Below, in pieces: positions 1 to 14,479 of a stretch of DNA of 64,000 nt; the stretch's first letter is position 1, and every line of letters starts with the position of its first letter. Source of the DNA: Siphlonurus alternatus. Lineage: Eukaryota; Arthropoda; Insecta; Ephemeroptera; Siphlonuridae. The notes beneath the pieces are model-generated. The model saw only the letters and a program-made list of their open reading frames with translations, searched no databases and had not been told where the DNA came from. The stretch lies in assembly GCA_949825025.1 (NCBI GenBank), contig OX463785.1, positions 18,539,971 to 18,603,970 of the forward strand, read 5' to 3'. A program made the position numbers and the translations under genes.

Positions 1-2266
1 ACTTTTTTATTTAAATTACCATGCTGATTACGGTATAGTTGTTGCAAAGAAGCACTTCTTAATAGATATTAACCTTTAAGGTATGTCTAATAAAACTTCA
101 AACACTGCGCTGAAAACATAAATCCATGTTTGGGTTATGTATACAATCCCTTTTTCAACGACCAAGCTAGATTAAAAACAAAAAATATTGTCTATTTTTT
201 TAAACTGATTATTTAATTATTAGCGGCAATTCACAAAGACTCCTAGAAATTTTTAGTACTAGATTTATTACTAGAGTACTAGTAGAAAATATTAATACTA
301 AATTTTCGAGACAAAAATCTATGCTAAGATCTTTATCTTATTATTTATATTCATCATTATATAAAAAAATATAAAATATAAAAGCATAAACACACATTAT
401 ATTTTAATTAACGGATATAGCAACAATTAAAAAATAAACATGAAAGAAAGCTGTGAATTTCATTCATAAAAAGTAAGTAACGTTAACCGTAATGAGATAA
501 AGTGTAATTACATTTGTACAGTCACGTGCAGTTTGTCCGTGGCCTTGAAAGTACTTACTGTAATCTATCTCATTGAACATTTTGCTGATAACAACTCTCA
601 TTACAATTTAATATATTTTTTAGTCCGTAGTCCAAGAAAATTTTGATTCACTGCATGTGCAACCAATATAATATAATGTTACGTATATTATCAATACATA
701 CATTATTATAATATATACAGATGATCGTTTGAATTAAAAGTGGGAAGAAATATTTAAAGGTGAAGAGTGTTTGATACAAAAGATTCCAAAATATTTAATG
801 ATATACATTTATGCATGTAGTAAACTAGTAATACACATTTATATAAAAATATGAAACTTTACCTTTTTTATGAATCTTTAAAAAAAATCAATAAAATAAA
901 GAAATACAAAATAAGAAACTTCAGGGTATTTTTATTGACATTATACTTGAGTTAATGATTTGGGATAAGCTTATTAATTGATTGAATTTTACATTATAAG
1001 CAATCAACATGACAATCATTGATCTTGCCGTTTAAGGATTTAGCTGTTAAAATTTTTCATGCATATAATATTTGGAACACAAATTATGGTCTCTTTCTTA
1101 ATATTTGTGTGTGATAATAATATTCAAGTTGTGTCAAGGAAATGAGAAATAAAAAACAGGAAATATAATGGACTAACAGATTAGATTTTTTGCAGTCAAA
1201 TTTTTAACAACTATGTTTCCCTAATCAAACATATATATATTTCTTATCAACTTGCCTAATGATATATGTCATCCGGTTCTATATATATATATATATAAAT
1301 AATACAAAAGAAAACTGTCAACATATACGCAATAATGCATAGCAAAATTTCATCATGTGAAATACAAATTTCTTGTCTTTATACACTAATATTTCGTTAT
1401 CTTACTTAATTCAGTAAAACAATACCGATTAAGTAATAAGGCAATTAAGGGATTTTGGATTTTAATGATTTTCATATATACATCATGTCACGTAACCTGT
1501 TGGTGTTGGGTAAAATCATATATTATAGGGTAAAATGTTTCAATGTTGTTGTTTTTTTGTTTTTTTCTTTTTGTTTTCTCCACATATTTCACAAAATTCA
1601 CTGCATGAGGAAAAGAAAACAAACACCTATTTTTTAAACAAAATGTTGAGATAAAAACAACAACGTATTTTCAATTTTGTTTACAATAGAAACAATAATT
1701 AATTATAATTCTCTCTAACTACGATGCTAAAAAAAAAGTCCACTTTTAGCGACTTCCGGACATCTATATTAACCTCCCATTTGCTGGTCCGATTAGATAA
1801 CTCGCCTTTCTATATTTAAGTTATAATATTTAGTAGCCATGCAGTATATCACAGGATATATGTTTAAAGTTTATGGCCATTTGAAAAAATTAATTGTCTC
1901 CTAAAATCAAGTTTAATTTTATAATTACATATCTGATTTTAATGACAAATCAAATTTCATTTGTATACCATATGGATATATATTTTTTGTTATCATGATA
2001 TTTAATTTTCGTTGAAATTTTTGTATTGAAATATTTTGTTATTCACAACGGATGTAAAAGTAAAAATAGGCCAAATGATAATAACAAAAAAAATATTACA
2101 TATTTGATTGCGTTCACTGATTGTACCATCGGAACTGCGAATGTTATTTTCTATGCTTTATAGAGAAACCTCCGCCTACACAGTTCATACAAATTACGTA
2201 AAATACTTTGACGTATAGTGTTTTTATTTTAATAAATTTGAACATTTCAGATAATTTCTGTACAGG

Positions 2267-2481
2267 TAAAGGTGGATTCACATGGTGATTTTTTACCATG
2301 CGACGCGACGCGAATAATGCGCACTTGCTGTAACATCCATTGGCGGCCATATTGGGCGATTAAAAGAAAAAGAGCATCGTAATTAACGCGATTACCGGCG
2401 AATTCGCCGTCTCATAGGATTTCCCATCTTTTACGTTAAAATCGCGTCGCATCGCCGTTGTCGCCATCTGAATCCGCCTTA
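2267..2481. repeat. fold-back (MITE-like) element, GC-rich core
   Basis: The left end TAAAGGTGGATTCACATGGT is an imperfect inverted copy of the right end, whose reverse complement starts TTAAGGCGGATTCAGATGGC. Both arms continue into a GCGACGCGA-type segment. The interior is far richer in CpG than the surroundings. Structure suggests a short non-autonomous DNA transposon; no protein is encoded and the superfamily is not identified. Confidence 0.6.
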
Positions 2482-3361
2482 ACACAGCTAAATGAATACT
2501 GGTATTCATACAGGTATCACAGGTGAATGATTTTTAAAGAATTAGATACAAATTTCTATATATTTATAGACTGTTGTTGTTTTCTTTCAATATTATAGTT
2601 TCCAATATTGGACAATAATGACCTATATACAATAAATTTATGTTTTTTATTAGTAATATTATCATATAATACATTATTTATTTATTATTACCGGTCTATG
2701 ACTAATTACTATATATGATATTGTAGTTCCAATATTTAAAAATATTTCAAATGATAAAAACTGTTTTTGTTTTCATAATTCATTCATAAAGAAATTACTG
2801 TACAGTAATCTTAAGTTCTTTTATTTATTCATAAATGTATAAAAAAGTATTTATAATTAAGTAAATTTAATTAATTAAAACTTGCATGTAAATGTAAATT
2901 GACATGGTCATTGACAAAAATTTATATGATGAATTACATTAATAAAAAATAATAATAAGAATAAAAAAAAACTTTTAAAAGTTTCATTGATAAGTTCGTT
3001 TGAAAAACTACGGTATATCATTACTATAATAATAATAATACAAGTTGAAGAACATTGCATGTTGGTGGTACTGCTACGTGTTTCAATGCAAGTCTCGTAT
3101 TGCAAAAATGCCACGCCCACATATTAAGCCACACCCCCTCTATAAGCTTTAGTCCGGCATTGAACCAAGATCCTCCTGCTCCCTACCCACACTACTATTT
3201 TTCATGGTATATATACGTCATATAACGTTGCCGCCTACAATACGTTGAACGTAATTTCAAAAGAAGATTATTATTACATACCCACACTTTTAAAATAACA
3301 GGGTGTTTTCTTTAAGAAAAATTATATTGAGAGATAATATTATTATAGTTTTCATTTTTAT

Positions 3362-3754
3362 TTAAGGTAGAGATAACGTCGAACAGCTGTTCGACATAAT
3401 CCCCTTTGATTAACATGTAAACCTTAGCAAATTGACAAAAATTCTGAAATTTTTTTCAGAGGCAGATATTAGTGCCTAAAAGCCATAGCAAAAGTTTCAA
3501 AAACATTTAACGAGCCGATTTTTTTAAATTAATTTTTTAGTTTGTCTCTCCATGGGAAAGCCCTATGCTGAAAATTAAAAAAAATTAATTAAAAAAATCG
3601 GCTCGTTAAATCGTTTTGAAATTTTTTCTATGGATTTTAGGCACTAATATCTGCCTCTCAAAAAAATTTCAGAATTTTTGTCAATTTGCTAAGGTTTACA
3701 TGTTAATCAAAGGGCATTACGTCGATCAGCTGTTCGGCGTTATCTCTACCTTAA
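3362..3754 (+). mobile_element. 393-bp palindromic MITE, TTAA-flanked, copy 1
   Basis: The element is TTAAGGTAGAGATAACG ... CGTTATCTCTACCTTAA. Almost all of its length forms two inverted arms of roughly 185 bp around a short centre (CCATGGGAAAGCCC). Both ends carry TTAA, the target used by piggyBac-type transposases, though that assignment is inference. A second copy of the same length lies in opposite orientation at 14753-15145. Open frames across it are by-products of the repeat. Confidence 0.8.
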
Positions 3755-4746
3755 CATTTAAAATCGTAAGACAGGTCAGTTTTTTTAATGGATTTTTTTT
3801 TTTATAATATTTTTTTCATGTGAAATTCATATGCAGTGAAGTCATATCAAGGAAGTAAGATAAGATTATAATAATTACTTATAATGGTAGTTCATATGTC
3901 AATGTATAATAAGTCAACAGTGTATCGAACTATAATTTAATTATTATAGCAATTAAAAATATATATAAAATAGGGCTCCCAAACATCTTTGGACCGAAAT
4001 TTGTAACAGGCACTTTGTTTTTCAAAGCAAACCACCCATATGGAGGAAAAACAGCAAAAGTAAAGAACCTTGTGGGATTAATTAAATTTTGACTTGGTTT
4101 AAGAAAACTTTTGAAACTATAGCCACCAAATGTATATAGAAAAGCATTAAGGGGCATACATGGCCATAACGCATGCGCCATGCAAAATATACGTCAGTCA
4201 ACAGTCAAAATTTCTTAAAGTTTCTTGATTTAAGTTTTTATTTTTTATAAAAAAATCATAAAAAAAAATGAACTATAAAATATATATTAAGGTTGACAGA
4301 CAATACAACACAACATCATCATCAGGTATTATAAAGTCTAGACTAAGAATTAACAATCGCTGACATGTTTCTTATACACCACTGCAACAGCAATATTATA
4401 ATACAAAGGAACAAAGATGCATGATCGTTATATACGGCGGCAATTTTATGTTGAAGCTAATATTACCGGAAAATTTTTACTTTAAAGATCGTTAGACACC
4501 CCTGAATGGTTTGTTGTTACTCTCTCTGAATGTCTCGTCTGTTTGTTGTGGGCATGTTGTCTATTCGAATTAAAATACCAGCATGCAAATCTGAAGACTT
4601 CACAATTTATATATTATTTACGATATTTTTATGTGTTTTATCACTTTTATCGTAGTAAAAAATATTTCATGAAATTGTTTGTTTGTAAAATCTGACCCAG
4701 TGTACACTTTCTGGCTTTCTGCACTCCATTGCCTTAATAAGTCCAA

Positions 4747-4876
4747 GTACACTCGTTGCCTTGGAAAAATTCCCACTTGCAGCTTTGTTAATCATCATGC
4801 CATGTGTTACTCTATAGGAACATGGTGATTAACAAGCCTGCAAGCAAAGGGAAATTTTCCAAGGCGACGACTGTGC
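4747..4876. repeat. fold-back element, GTACACTCG family, copy 1
   Basis: The left arm GTACACTCGTTGCCTTGGAA and the right arm (TTTTCCAAGGCGACGACTGT) are inverted repeats of about 45 bp around a short spacer. A relative with the same arm sequence lies at 59928-60060. No coding capacity. Confidence 0.6.
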
Positions 4877-6287
4877 ATAAGGAAATTAAGGGCAGAAAAA
4901 TAATAGCAATTTAAAAGTTCAATTATAAAATTATCATTGATCTGATCGAAAATTTTAAATAATTAATAAATCATTTATAGCTCTGAGAAATCCGGAAAAA
5001 AAATATATAATGAATAGTACAAAAAAACTTTATTGGTTGCTGAAAGTGAAATATTGCAAAAACAATTAAAGTACAGGAAAAAGAAGATAATTTCCTTGAT
5101 AAATAAATTTCAGTTGTTGGCCCCGTCATATACATTGTATATATTTATATTATCTTACCTAGAAGTCTATCATCATCAAAATTATGATCAAAACCACAAA
5201 ATTACCTTTGGCTTGTATTTACCGCAGTGAGCAGGTGGGGAAGTGTAATAAAGATATTTTATAACTTTGTATAAAATATCACACTGAGAAAAATGTATTG
5301 AATGTTAGTTTTATTTGTAACGAATTTTATAAGACACCGACAATTTTTCTACTTTCCGATTATTTTCGTATAATTAACTGACTGTATTAGGCATGCAGTA
5401 TTATGCCATCTGAAATTGTGTAACCATTTTTGTATATCAACCAATTTAATATAGGTACTGTACAGACATAAATAAAAAATAATATATATAGCTCATTGCG
5501 TCCGATAGTATTAAGAAGAAGTACACGTTATCCCTTCTGCTTCTTCTTGATCCGTTTTTTAGAATAGGTCGAATTCAGTCATACACCCAGGCACTTAGTT
5601 AAGTAAGTCATACATAATCTTCGCGCTGTCCCATTCATTTTGATGTTACAATTTTTTTTTTCTTCGGTGTACATTTGGAAAGGGAGCGATTTTTTTTTAT
5701 TATTCCTTGAATATTCCATTAAATTGTATATCGTGTCGAGAAACAATTGAAACTCTATGTGCATAATCGATGTGATAAAAATATTTGCTACTTATTATAT
5801 ATTATTATTTATACAAACATAATTTATAACAATCTATATATGTTAATGACAGTAAAAATAATAAAATACATATAATAATATGGGATTAAAATATAGTATA
5901 AATGGTAATAAAATATTAGTTTACTATGAAATTTGATTTTTATCATTAGTCATTTTTAAGAAAAATACTATAATATAATTTATGTTTATTTTTTTATCAT
6001 AATGACAGGGTAATTTTACAGACCTATAGAATTACTTACATGACATATGGACGACTGTTTTTATTATAATTTTATACGTTAATGCTATATTTTATTACTT
6101 GTTTTAAAACAGCTCTTACTTTTTTAACACTATGTTGTGAATTACGTTTTTTTTTTATATTTTTTCAAATATGACAATAATAATAAAAACCTGGATTTAA
6201 ATCACAATGCAAAAGTTTCATAGTGGTTTTCATTCAATATGCTTACTTAGGTTTAATTATTCAAAATAAATTAAATTTCTTTCTGTC

Positions 6288-6385
6288 TCTGTTCGTAAAT
6301 GCAGAAAAAAATTAATGATTTGATGATCCTTATATAAAGAAGGATCATCTGATTATTGAATCGATTGGTGCATTTACGAACAGAC
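6288..6385. repeat. fold-back element, CTGTTCGTAAA family, copy 1
   Basis: CTGTTCGTAAATGCA at the left end is the inverse of TGCATTTACGAACAG at the right end. The interior has a second inverted pair around GGATCAT. Relatives are at 18426-18540, 26249-26396 and 51210-51330, giving four copies with the same terminal motif and differing interiors. Confidence 0.6.
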
Positions 6386-7406
6386 CTTATAATATATTTT
6401 TACTGTTGTATCAAATATAAAATTCATAACTGCCCTTTAAATGCCTAAATTGCAATATAATTTATTTTTCTCAGTAATAATTAGTCATTTTCACCCTTTT
6501 CAAATGTTATATCGCATTCTCGAGGATTGTCAGTAACAAATTTATGTGACTTACACTATATAATGTCTTCTTAGTATTATTTAATCATGACGAAATGATT
6601 TTTAAAGAAAGACTTAACTTAAAAAAACCGGTTTTAAACTGAAACAATAAAAAAAACATTACCAACTTATTGGGTTTCATCTTTAAGTTGAGGAGAAAAA
6701 ATAAGCTTTATGTATAATGCAATCCTTGTACCTTGCAAAAAAAAAAAAAAAATTATCCTTTTTTTTTTTTACTTATTCAATAATATTAAGGTTGGGCTAA
6801 ATTTGACATTGTTTTTGTATATGCGAGTGTTTTTGTGTCTTTTTTCAAAGCCTACCTCTATTTGCAAATATCATGTTTTTTTTTATATAAATATTACAAT
6901 AAGAAATTGGATCTAAATATTTTTACCTTTAAAACACGTACCTGTAAAAAAAAATAATAAATACCTTGCATTTTATTCCTTGATCCTTATTAATAAACAT
7001 TCCATGCAACGTGTTTCTAATGTTAGAAAATATATAACTATTTCTATGCGGTAAGAATATTTAAAATTATTTTAATATAATAAATAATTATTAATTTGAA
7101 TTTAACATCATATAAGTTACAAAGGTGTATTTATACAATTAAAATACTGAAAGAAGTCAACCAAAAACATAAAATGGATTTGAGTTAAAAATATAAAATT
7201 ATTCATCGTTCCCAAATTCCATCAAAATATTTTGCTCCATGACATTCTCAGACGGTGATTTGTTTTAACTGCTACTCTCTGATATTTCCCCGGTGGGAAT
7301 CTTTCAAGAAATAACCTCCACATTGTGTATTGACTGACAGAGCCTTGCATAACATTAAATTTTTATTAATATAATTATAATAATATTTATAAACTTGCTG
7401 TGTTTG

Positions 7407-7462
7407 ATTGGTTTGTATTTTGGGACAATTGACACATTTTGGTCATGTATGCCCCCACCTTC
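7407..7462 (+). repeat. dispersed repeat fragment (copy at 50.6 kb, inverted)
   Basis: The core GGACAATTGACACATTTTGG with flanking GTATTTTGG and ATGCCCCCA recurs in inverted orientation at 50583-50638. The shared stretch is about 55 bp with a few differences, which marks a dispersed repeat. Its class is unknown. Confidence 0.5.
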
Positions 7463-7662
7463 CTGTGTAAGTTTCTAGGTGTAAATTTAATAATTAATAC
7501 AATGATTCTTCATCACCAATTATAAATAATTATCATCACTTTAACAGTTAATACTTAATTGGTAAAATGTGAAAAAAGTCATGAACGTTTCGTTTATTTT
7601 TTAATATATATTTTAGTATATTTCATAGGTTTAACTAAAAAATCTCCACTGTATAATTTTAT

Positions 7663-7666
7663 AAAA

Positions 7667-7761
<95 letters not shown>

Positions 7762-7770
7762 AATAAATAA
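7663..7770. repeat. (AAAT)n microsatellite
   Basis: An uninterrupted AAAT tetranucleotide array of about 27 units. Just right of it, two copies of a ~50-bp segment (AGCATTGAAARTAATCTTTA ...) start near 7789 and 7873 as a tandem duplication. The LFIY-repeat frame across the array is an artefact. Confidence 0.95.
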
Positions 7771-7919
7771 GATTTTTTATTATCTCTGAGCATTGAAAAT
7801 AATCTTTATCGCAAAGTAATATACGTATCAGCCAACACTTTTTATTAACAAGTTTCATTTTCTTATTTAAAAAGCATTGAAAGTAATCTTTATCGCAAAT
7901 TAATACGTATTAGCTAAAA

Positions 7920-8110
7920 CTGGTTGCACGTAGTATATTCCCTGACCAAGGTCAACTCTCTTCCTCCATACGCCGCTTGTTTCGTAGACATCGTTGTAAC
8001 AGCCGCAAACAGCGCGAGTGAACCAACCTCCATTCCTTCTCTCAACTCTTTTACAGCGAACGAGCTCTCTCTCTCTCTCATTACAACAAGTAACTGTCTC
8101 CCTCCCTCCC
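7920..8110. other. GC-richer island, possible regulatory or untranslated exon
   Basis: About 190 bp with many CpG sites (ACGCCGCTTG, CAGCGCGAG, GCGAACGAGC), ending in a CT-rich run. It stands out from the AT-rich surroundings. No protein similarity is recognised in any frame. It could be an untranslated first exon or a decayed repeat. Confidence 0.25.
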
Positions 8111-8940
8111 TCCATCGTCATACATATACCAAGAGAAAAATATATTTTAGGTCTCTTTAAAAAAAAAAGGGTCTTTGCAAGTACCCAACACAAAATATTA
8201 TGACCTATCCTATAACATAAAACTTATGAATAAATTTTACAAAATATATTATGTATTTTTTTTAATATTATGAATTCAAAGAAATTGATTGTATATATAA
8301 GAAACTCAATATATAAAATGTGTTAAGTCAAATGAAAGAAAGGTACTTTAAAAATGCTCGTAAAATTATTTAAAAGGAAAAAATATAAATTATATTTGTT
8401 ACACACTTTTTTAGTAATTATATTTTTATAATATTTTATGGTTAAGCTTTGAAAAAAAATATACACAAAATATTATGTACTGAATATATACGTAAAATTA
8501 AATCATGAAATGCATATAAGTTCTAACTCATAATAACGTTACAGTACATTGAAGTTCATAAAATTAACATTTCTCCACACCCTCCCAGACTGTTTGTACA
8601 TAAGCTAGGTATTGAAAAAAAAAAAATGAGAAGAAAATTACACCATAGGCGTTCAATAATAATTCATGTCTTGCATCATATGAGAAAAATGACAAAACCT
8701 ACACGCATCACGACGCATTTGAGTATTATGAGAAGTAGTAGGTATATTATAATATTATTATTATTATAAGAAAAAGTGACAACTTATGTCATGTCAATGG
8801 TGCAACCTGGCGCATGCATGTTACTGCAGCATGCATAGCCAATGTATGACGTAATCCTTTAAGTATCAACGTTACTGTATCATACAGGACCTACGACAAT
8901 ATTATAGTGTATACGGTGCATGATCTAACAAGTAACTACA

Positions 8941-8955
8941 TATTTATTTATTCAT

Positions 8956-9050
<95 letters not shown>

Positions 9051-9087
9051 TTTTATTTATTCATTTATTTATTATTTTATTTATTCA
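8941..9087. repeat. (TTTA)n microsatellite
   Basis: A long TTTA tetranucleotide array, slightly degenerate at the right end. It is the reverse-complement motif of the 7663-7770 array. Confidence 0.95.
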
Positions 9088-9686
9088 TTGAGCTATTTTT
9101 TTTAAATTTCTTGTTACAATTCATAGATAAACGAAATTTGAAGAAAGGATTGTAGTACTAAAAACATTTTAATTTTTTTCAAAGACACAATATACTCAAA
9201 AAGTGATACATTTATCATTCCAATGCTGCCTTATGAAAACTAAACTCTATGCCATCATGAACATATAAAATACGTACGATTTTAAATTAATACAATTCCT
9301 ATTAAGTACAATATTTAAATACATATATTATTCAGAAAACACCTTTTAACCAGCTGAAATATGCATCAACAAAATGCTTGTTATTATACATATAAATTGC
9401 CATGTATTATATCAAAAACTTAATCTTTAATTTATACATTTAAAATGTATTTAATAAAACTGCTTGTAAATTCATTCAATATATTATATACAATCTTATA
9501 AATAATTGTCAAATAAATATCGTTATTACAAAATAATTTTATTACAAGTATTATAATATAAAATAAATCCAATAAATATTAATGTATTTTATATATATAA
9601 AATGTTATGTCGATAAAAAGTTAAGTATTTATTTATAATACCATGTCGAAAGACAAATGTCATAATTATTATTATTTTTAAAGAGA

Positions 9687-9689
<3 letters not shown>

Positions 9690-9745
<56 letters not shown>

Positions 9746-9763
9746 GAGAGGGAGGGAGGGAGG

Positions 9764-9833
<70 letters not shown>
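9690..9833. repeat. (GA)n microsatellite with GGGA interruptions
   Basis: About 144 bp of GA dinucleotide repeat with an internal block of GGGA units near 9733-9770. The serine/leucine-rich minus-strand frame is produced by this repeat and is not a gene. Confidence 0.95.
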
Positions 9834-9836
<3 letters not shown>

Positions 9837-10585
9837 CTTGTGTTATGAGGTAAGCAATTCTTGTCATATATACGTTTACTTGCAATAATGTGTACTTTTT
9901 TCCCCCTCTTTGGTACAACTCCTTCATTCGTATGCTTCTTATATTACATGTGGTATTACACTCAAGCAAGAGGTAATGCTACAGTTCCAATAAAAATATA
10001 TTCCCTGAAATTATATTTCTGCACGATCTCTTTATAATTATAGTCTTTGCATAAAGGTTTGAAATTACCAACACTAATCTTTCTGGAAAGTTTCATATTT
10101 AAGATTATTATAGAAAAGCTATTAATTTTCCATTTCCGGTTAAATTCATGATTTAATATGACTATATCATGTAAGTATTGCCTACCCCAATAACAAGTTA
10201 TGTATTGTAAAATTCATTATAGAAATACGTGACGTCAGTATACTTGCACTTAAATTATTTTAATAATTTATATTCAATATCACTTTTAATGTATATTATA
10301 CAAGTTTTTGCTTTTAAAATTTTTGATTAAAAATTTTGAAAGAAAAAATATAGAGTGAATTTTAGGGTATTAGTTCTTAAATATACTTTTAGTGGAACAT
10401 AAATTATTCACTTTGATTTCAATGTTAAAACACATATCAAGTTGTTAATAGTTTATAACAAAATTAATGTAAATAAAATTTATTAAATCAAAATATAAAC
10501 TTTAAATCAAGTTTTTGTATAAAATTTCTTACTTCCGCATGATTTTTTGATGGCGTGAATTCAGTTGATTAAATGGGGGATAGAT

Positions 10586-10752
10586 TTCGCCATTCGATTA
10601 TTGCACCGTATATATGATAAAAGTATCAACATTTGAAAGAAAAGAATAGCCAAATAAAAAAGAAAGAAAGACCATCAGGTAGGGAGTATTATTTTCTTTC
10701 AAATGTTGATACTTGGATCATACTGTGCAATAATCGGATGGCGAAATAGATA
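10586..10752. repeat. fold-back element
   Basis: Inverted arms of about 60 bp (left ATTTCGCCATTCGATTATTG; right CAATAATCGGATGGCGAAAT). The inner arms carry AAAGTATCAACATTTGAAAG and its inverse. A short A-rich spacer separates them. MITE-like; no other copy noticed in the window. Confidence 0.6.
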
Positions 10753-12029
10753 ATCTTTTAATTTTTATTATTTTAACATAAAATTTAAATGGAAAACTTA
10801 ATATGTGGAAAAAAGCAAAAAATTATTATTTTATTTATTATATTATCTGCTTTGTTTTTAAGTTTATTAAAAAAATATATCAAATTAACCACTTGACGTC
10901 ATAGGCGTCCTCTGAAAAAAACTAGATAAGATTGTAACACCTGAAGGACATTGCATATTTTTTTAATTCACTAAAAATTTGGGATTTTTTTTAAAGGTAT
11001 ATTTTCATGCTCATTTTCATATTAAAAAAAAAAAGGTATCCATAAACATTTCACTACTATAATAATAATGTTATTGTTACACGAATTATATTATACTAAA
11101 AAATGTACTTACAGATTTTATAATAGTTATAACATTGTTCATATATTGTAAAAATATTATAAATTACAAGCTAACCATCATCAAGTGATAAAAATCTACT
11201 AGCTATTAGAAAAAAAAAATGTAATTAGCTAATTACCATAAATTAAAAAATATAATATAATGTTATCTTTCAACAATAGTTTAAAACTAAACAATAGATA
11301 GGTGTTAAAAGTTGATTATATATTATATAATAATATACGTACTATTTTAAAATCTTTAATTGTTTTTGTTGTAAGAATTTTGTTTTTGTTAAAAATCAGT
11401 CATTGTGTACATTAGATTTGTCAATGAATGAAAAAGAAAACGTACAAACAATACAATGAATATAAAAAAATGTTAGTTTAATTATAAACCTTGAATTAAG
11501 TTTCTAGGAATAATTATCCATATGGTCATTCATGAGTTGTCTTTTTTTTATTTTAAGACTTTTATAGCTTAATAATGAACTTTTATGAAAGCTTTGTAAA
11601 CTTGTGCGAAAGGTCTCTGAACCCCCAAGTATAAGAACTCCACTGGTTATATAACTATAATATAATATTATTATATTGTTATTATTTTCTATAATTAAAC
11701 AATAATTTCAATTTGAAATAAAGTTTTTTGTTTTATTTCAAAATTCATCAAATGTTCAAAAACATTGCATTTTGAGCTACTTTTTTAGGGGGCAAATGGG
11801 GAGGACATTTATTTATTTCTCCATGGCACTTACGTAAGTTTTAATTAATAAAAATCCCATTATTTTTTTTCTATATATTGCATTGATTTACATACACTTC
11901 GCAACAGCACGAATGTTAATTATACTCCTGCTCTATTTGTTAATATCTTCTATCAAGGATCTAAAGTGTTTATATGTCCACAAAAATTGACTAAGATCCA
12001 TGTTTCGTTGAAGGTACCGCGTATGCATA

Positions 12030-12152
12030 CAGGTAAAGTCGTCTCCACTTATCTTTGGTTTAACGTCATGAACATTTTTCTTTATCCTCCAATACAATAC
12101 TAATGGGAGGGTGCCGTGACGTCAAACCAAAGATAAATGGAGATGATTATAT
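12030..12152. repeat. fold-back element with a CRE-like site in the arms
   Basis: TCTCCACTTATCTTTGGTTT at the left pairs with AAACCAAAGATAAATGGAGA at the right. The arm continues through AACGTCA on the left and TGACGTCA on the right. MITE-like; one of several fold-backs here that carry a TGACGTCA palindrome or a near match. Confidence 0.55.
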
Positions 12153-13855
12153 CAACGATGGTGGCACCACTACTGATTACGATCATCAAACCCCCGCTAA
12201 TAGGGAAGAAAATTAATTAAAATTTAACGAAAGCTTAAATAAAAATGCGCTTCCTACAAAAGTTGACTAAATTTAGTACCCTTAGGATGCCATACTTGAT
12301 TTTTCGGAAAAAAATGTTTTTCCAAGGAGGAGATCGATTTCTTGGTTTTTAATTAATTAAAAATTAACTAATTAATTTATGAAAATTAAACTTACATCAT
12401 TGCATTAAAGACAATTTGGCCGGTTTATTTTAATAATTTGGTTGTTATAACTTAATTTCTTAATTTTCCGTGAATTTTTAAACCCAAGATACTCGTAAAA
12501 AAAAACGTTGATTTTACCCGACCTTGCGTTATAAAAAAGTTCACCAAAATTTTAATATTTGCTGTAAGAATAAAATATAACATTTCCTTATAAATAATAA
12601 GATTCTACGTGTGCCAGTATTTTTTAATATTGTGTAAGCCAATTCAGCTCTTAGCTACAACACTCCAAAGTCGGAGCGCACCGACTTATGACGGCGACAG
12701 TATTGTCTTGCATCATCTTCTAAAATCTTGGTCAATATTATGATCATATATAAGACACTGGTGTCTCTGATGATATTATAGGTAGTGTACTTTAAATTTA
12801 TCGAATGTCCAACTTTCCTCCTAAACAAAAATTTGCAAATCTATCTCATTTTCTGTTGGAGCTCCAGCAAACGAGGCAAGGGTAACATCCAAGCTGTCTA
12901 AGAGAACAACATTACCTCATTATAATACAACAGTAACTATATAGTAAAAAATTATTATTTGAGTTATGCGAAAATATAATGACGTTTAGCTATTATACAG
13001 TTATAACACAATATACTATTTTTTTAACCTTTAAAAAAATATACTGTATATTTTATAAATTATTTTTAACTTATGACTTATTAAAATAAATTAAAATGAA
13101 TGATGAACGATGCTAAAAAAAAAAGCAGTGCTAAAAACTTCAATGTAGCACAAGCAAGCGAAAGAAGTAAGCAAAGAATTTCAGATCTCCACGCGCGAGT
13201 TTCATTCTACATTTTTGTGGACCACCAAAGTACACAGGTAAAAAAAGGTAATATAAATTAATTCAATTTCAATTTCAAAATATTCTAATTAACAATTATA
13301 ATATTAATTAAAATACTATATTTTACTTTAAAAAAATTAATAAATTAAAAAATATTACAAATTATAAATCTTAAATTGTTACTGAGTTACCTGTAATATC
13401 TAATATTTTAATAAAACAACATCCGATACTTAGAAACTAAAGGTATTAATTTTATAACAGGTAGAATTGTATGTAAATTAGTAAAAATTCCTGACAAAAA
13501 AATGATATTAAAATAAAAAATAATAATAATTTGTAATTTTTTTAGCATTTTTTTTTTTTTTTTTCATGAAATACCAAATGGTGCTCAAATGGTGTTCACT
13601 TCACAAAAAAACATTTTATGATCATTCGTATGATACAATTGAGAATTCTAATACAATATACATGTATTATTAATTTGTAAATATTCCCTATTCAATAAAA
13701 AACTCCATTAAAATCATAAAAAAAAATTTAGTTATACCAAAAAATAATTAACATAAAATATAATGATTACTAATTCTACCTTTAAAATATTTATTTATCA
13801 TGGTTTAACAGCATCCGATTGCTGAATCTGCTGGAGCTGGAACCTTTTATGCTTT

Positions 13856-13898
<43 letters not shown>
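13856..13898. repeat. (GA)n microsatellite
   Basis: A 43-bp GA array. The next ~140 bp (13899-14040) is GC-richer (AAGCAGGGAAGGCATC, CACGCCGG) without a recognisable product; a (CT)n run follows at 14041-14058. Confidence 0.9.
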
Positions 13899-13899
<1 letters not shown>

Positions 13900-14479
13900 A
13901 ACTTTTGCTCAGGCAAGCAGGGAAGGCATCAAGAAGAAGCTATATCGCATTCCATTGCCGCCACAGACTATAAGAGAGAGCGAACTCACGCCGGTTTGCT
14001 GAAGCAGCATCAGCAAAGATGTCCTTGACCCTCCCTATATGTTCTCTCTCTCTCTCTTTACTGTGATATCGGCACACACAGCTTTGGCCATGCAGCAATA
14101 AACCTCTCTCACTATATACACCGGTTGTGTTTTGCTTATAATTATTATTATGGTCCATCGGCTCAATGCTCTCAATCGAAATATATAAATTATTATTATT
14201 AAAAATATTTCTAGTTACGTCACATGCTATTCAAGCAAAAATTAAATTTACAGTATTATAAGAAAATAATAATCTTAATACAAGGTCATATTTGGCTGCA
14301 TAAGATCCAACTTTTAACGAAATTATCTGTACACTCACAGTAAAAATAAGACCTTAAAAAGGATACGTCATAAGGTTTGAAAATTTAAGAGGGTACTTTA
14401 AAAACGGAGTTACCTTTGGTCATGCCTTTAGTCCAGTATAAGTCTTTATGACCTAAGGAAACTATGGAAACCTCAATTG

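Noticed and set aside
7631..9155. Open frames of LFIY/FIYL repeats on both strands
   Set aside because: They are produced by the (AAAT)n and (TTTA)n arrays and have no start context or similarity.
9589..9969. 126-codon Ser/Leu-rich frame
   Set aside because: It spans the (GA)n microsatellite; the flanking codons have no similarity.
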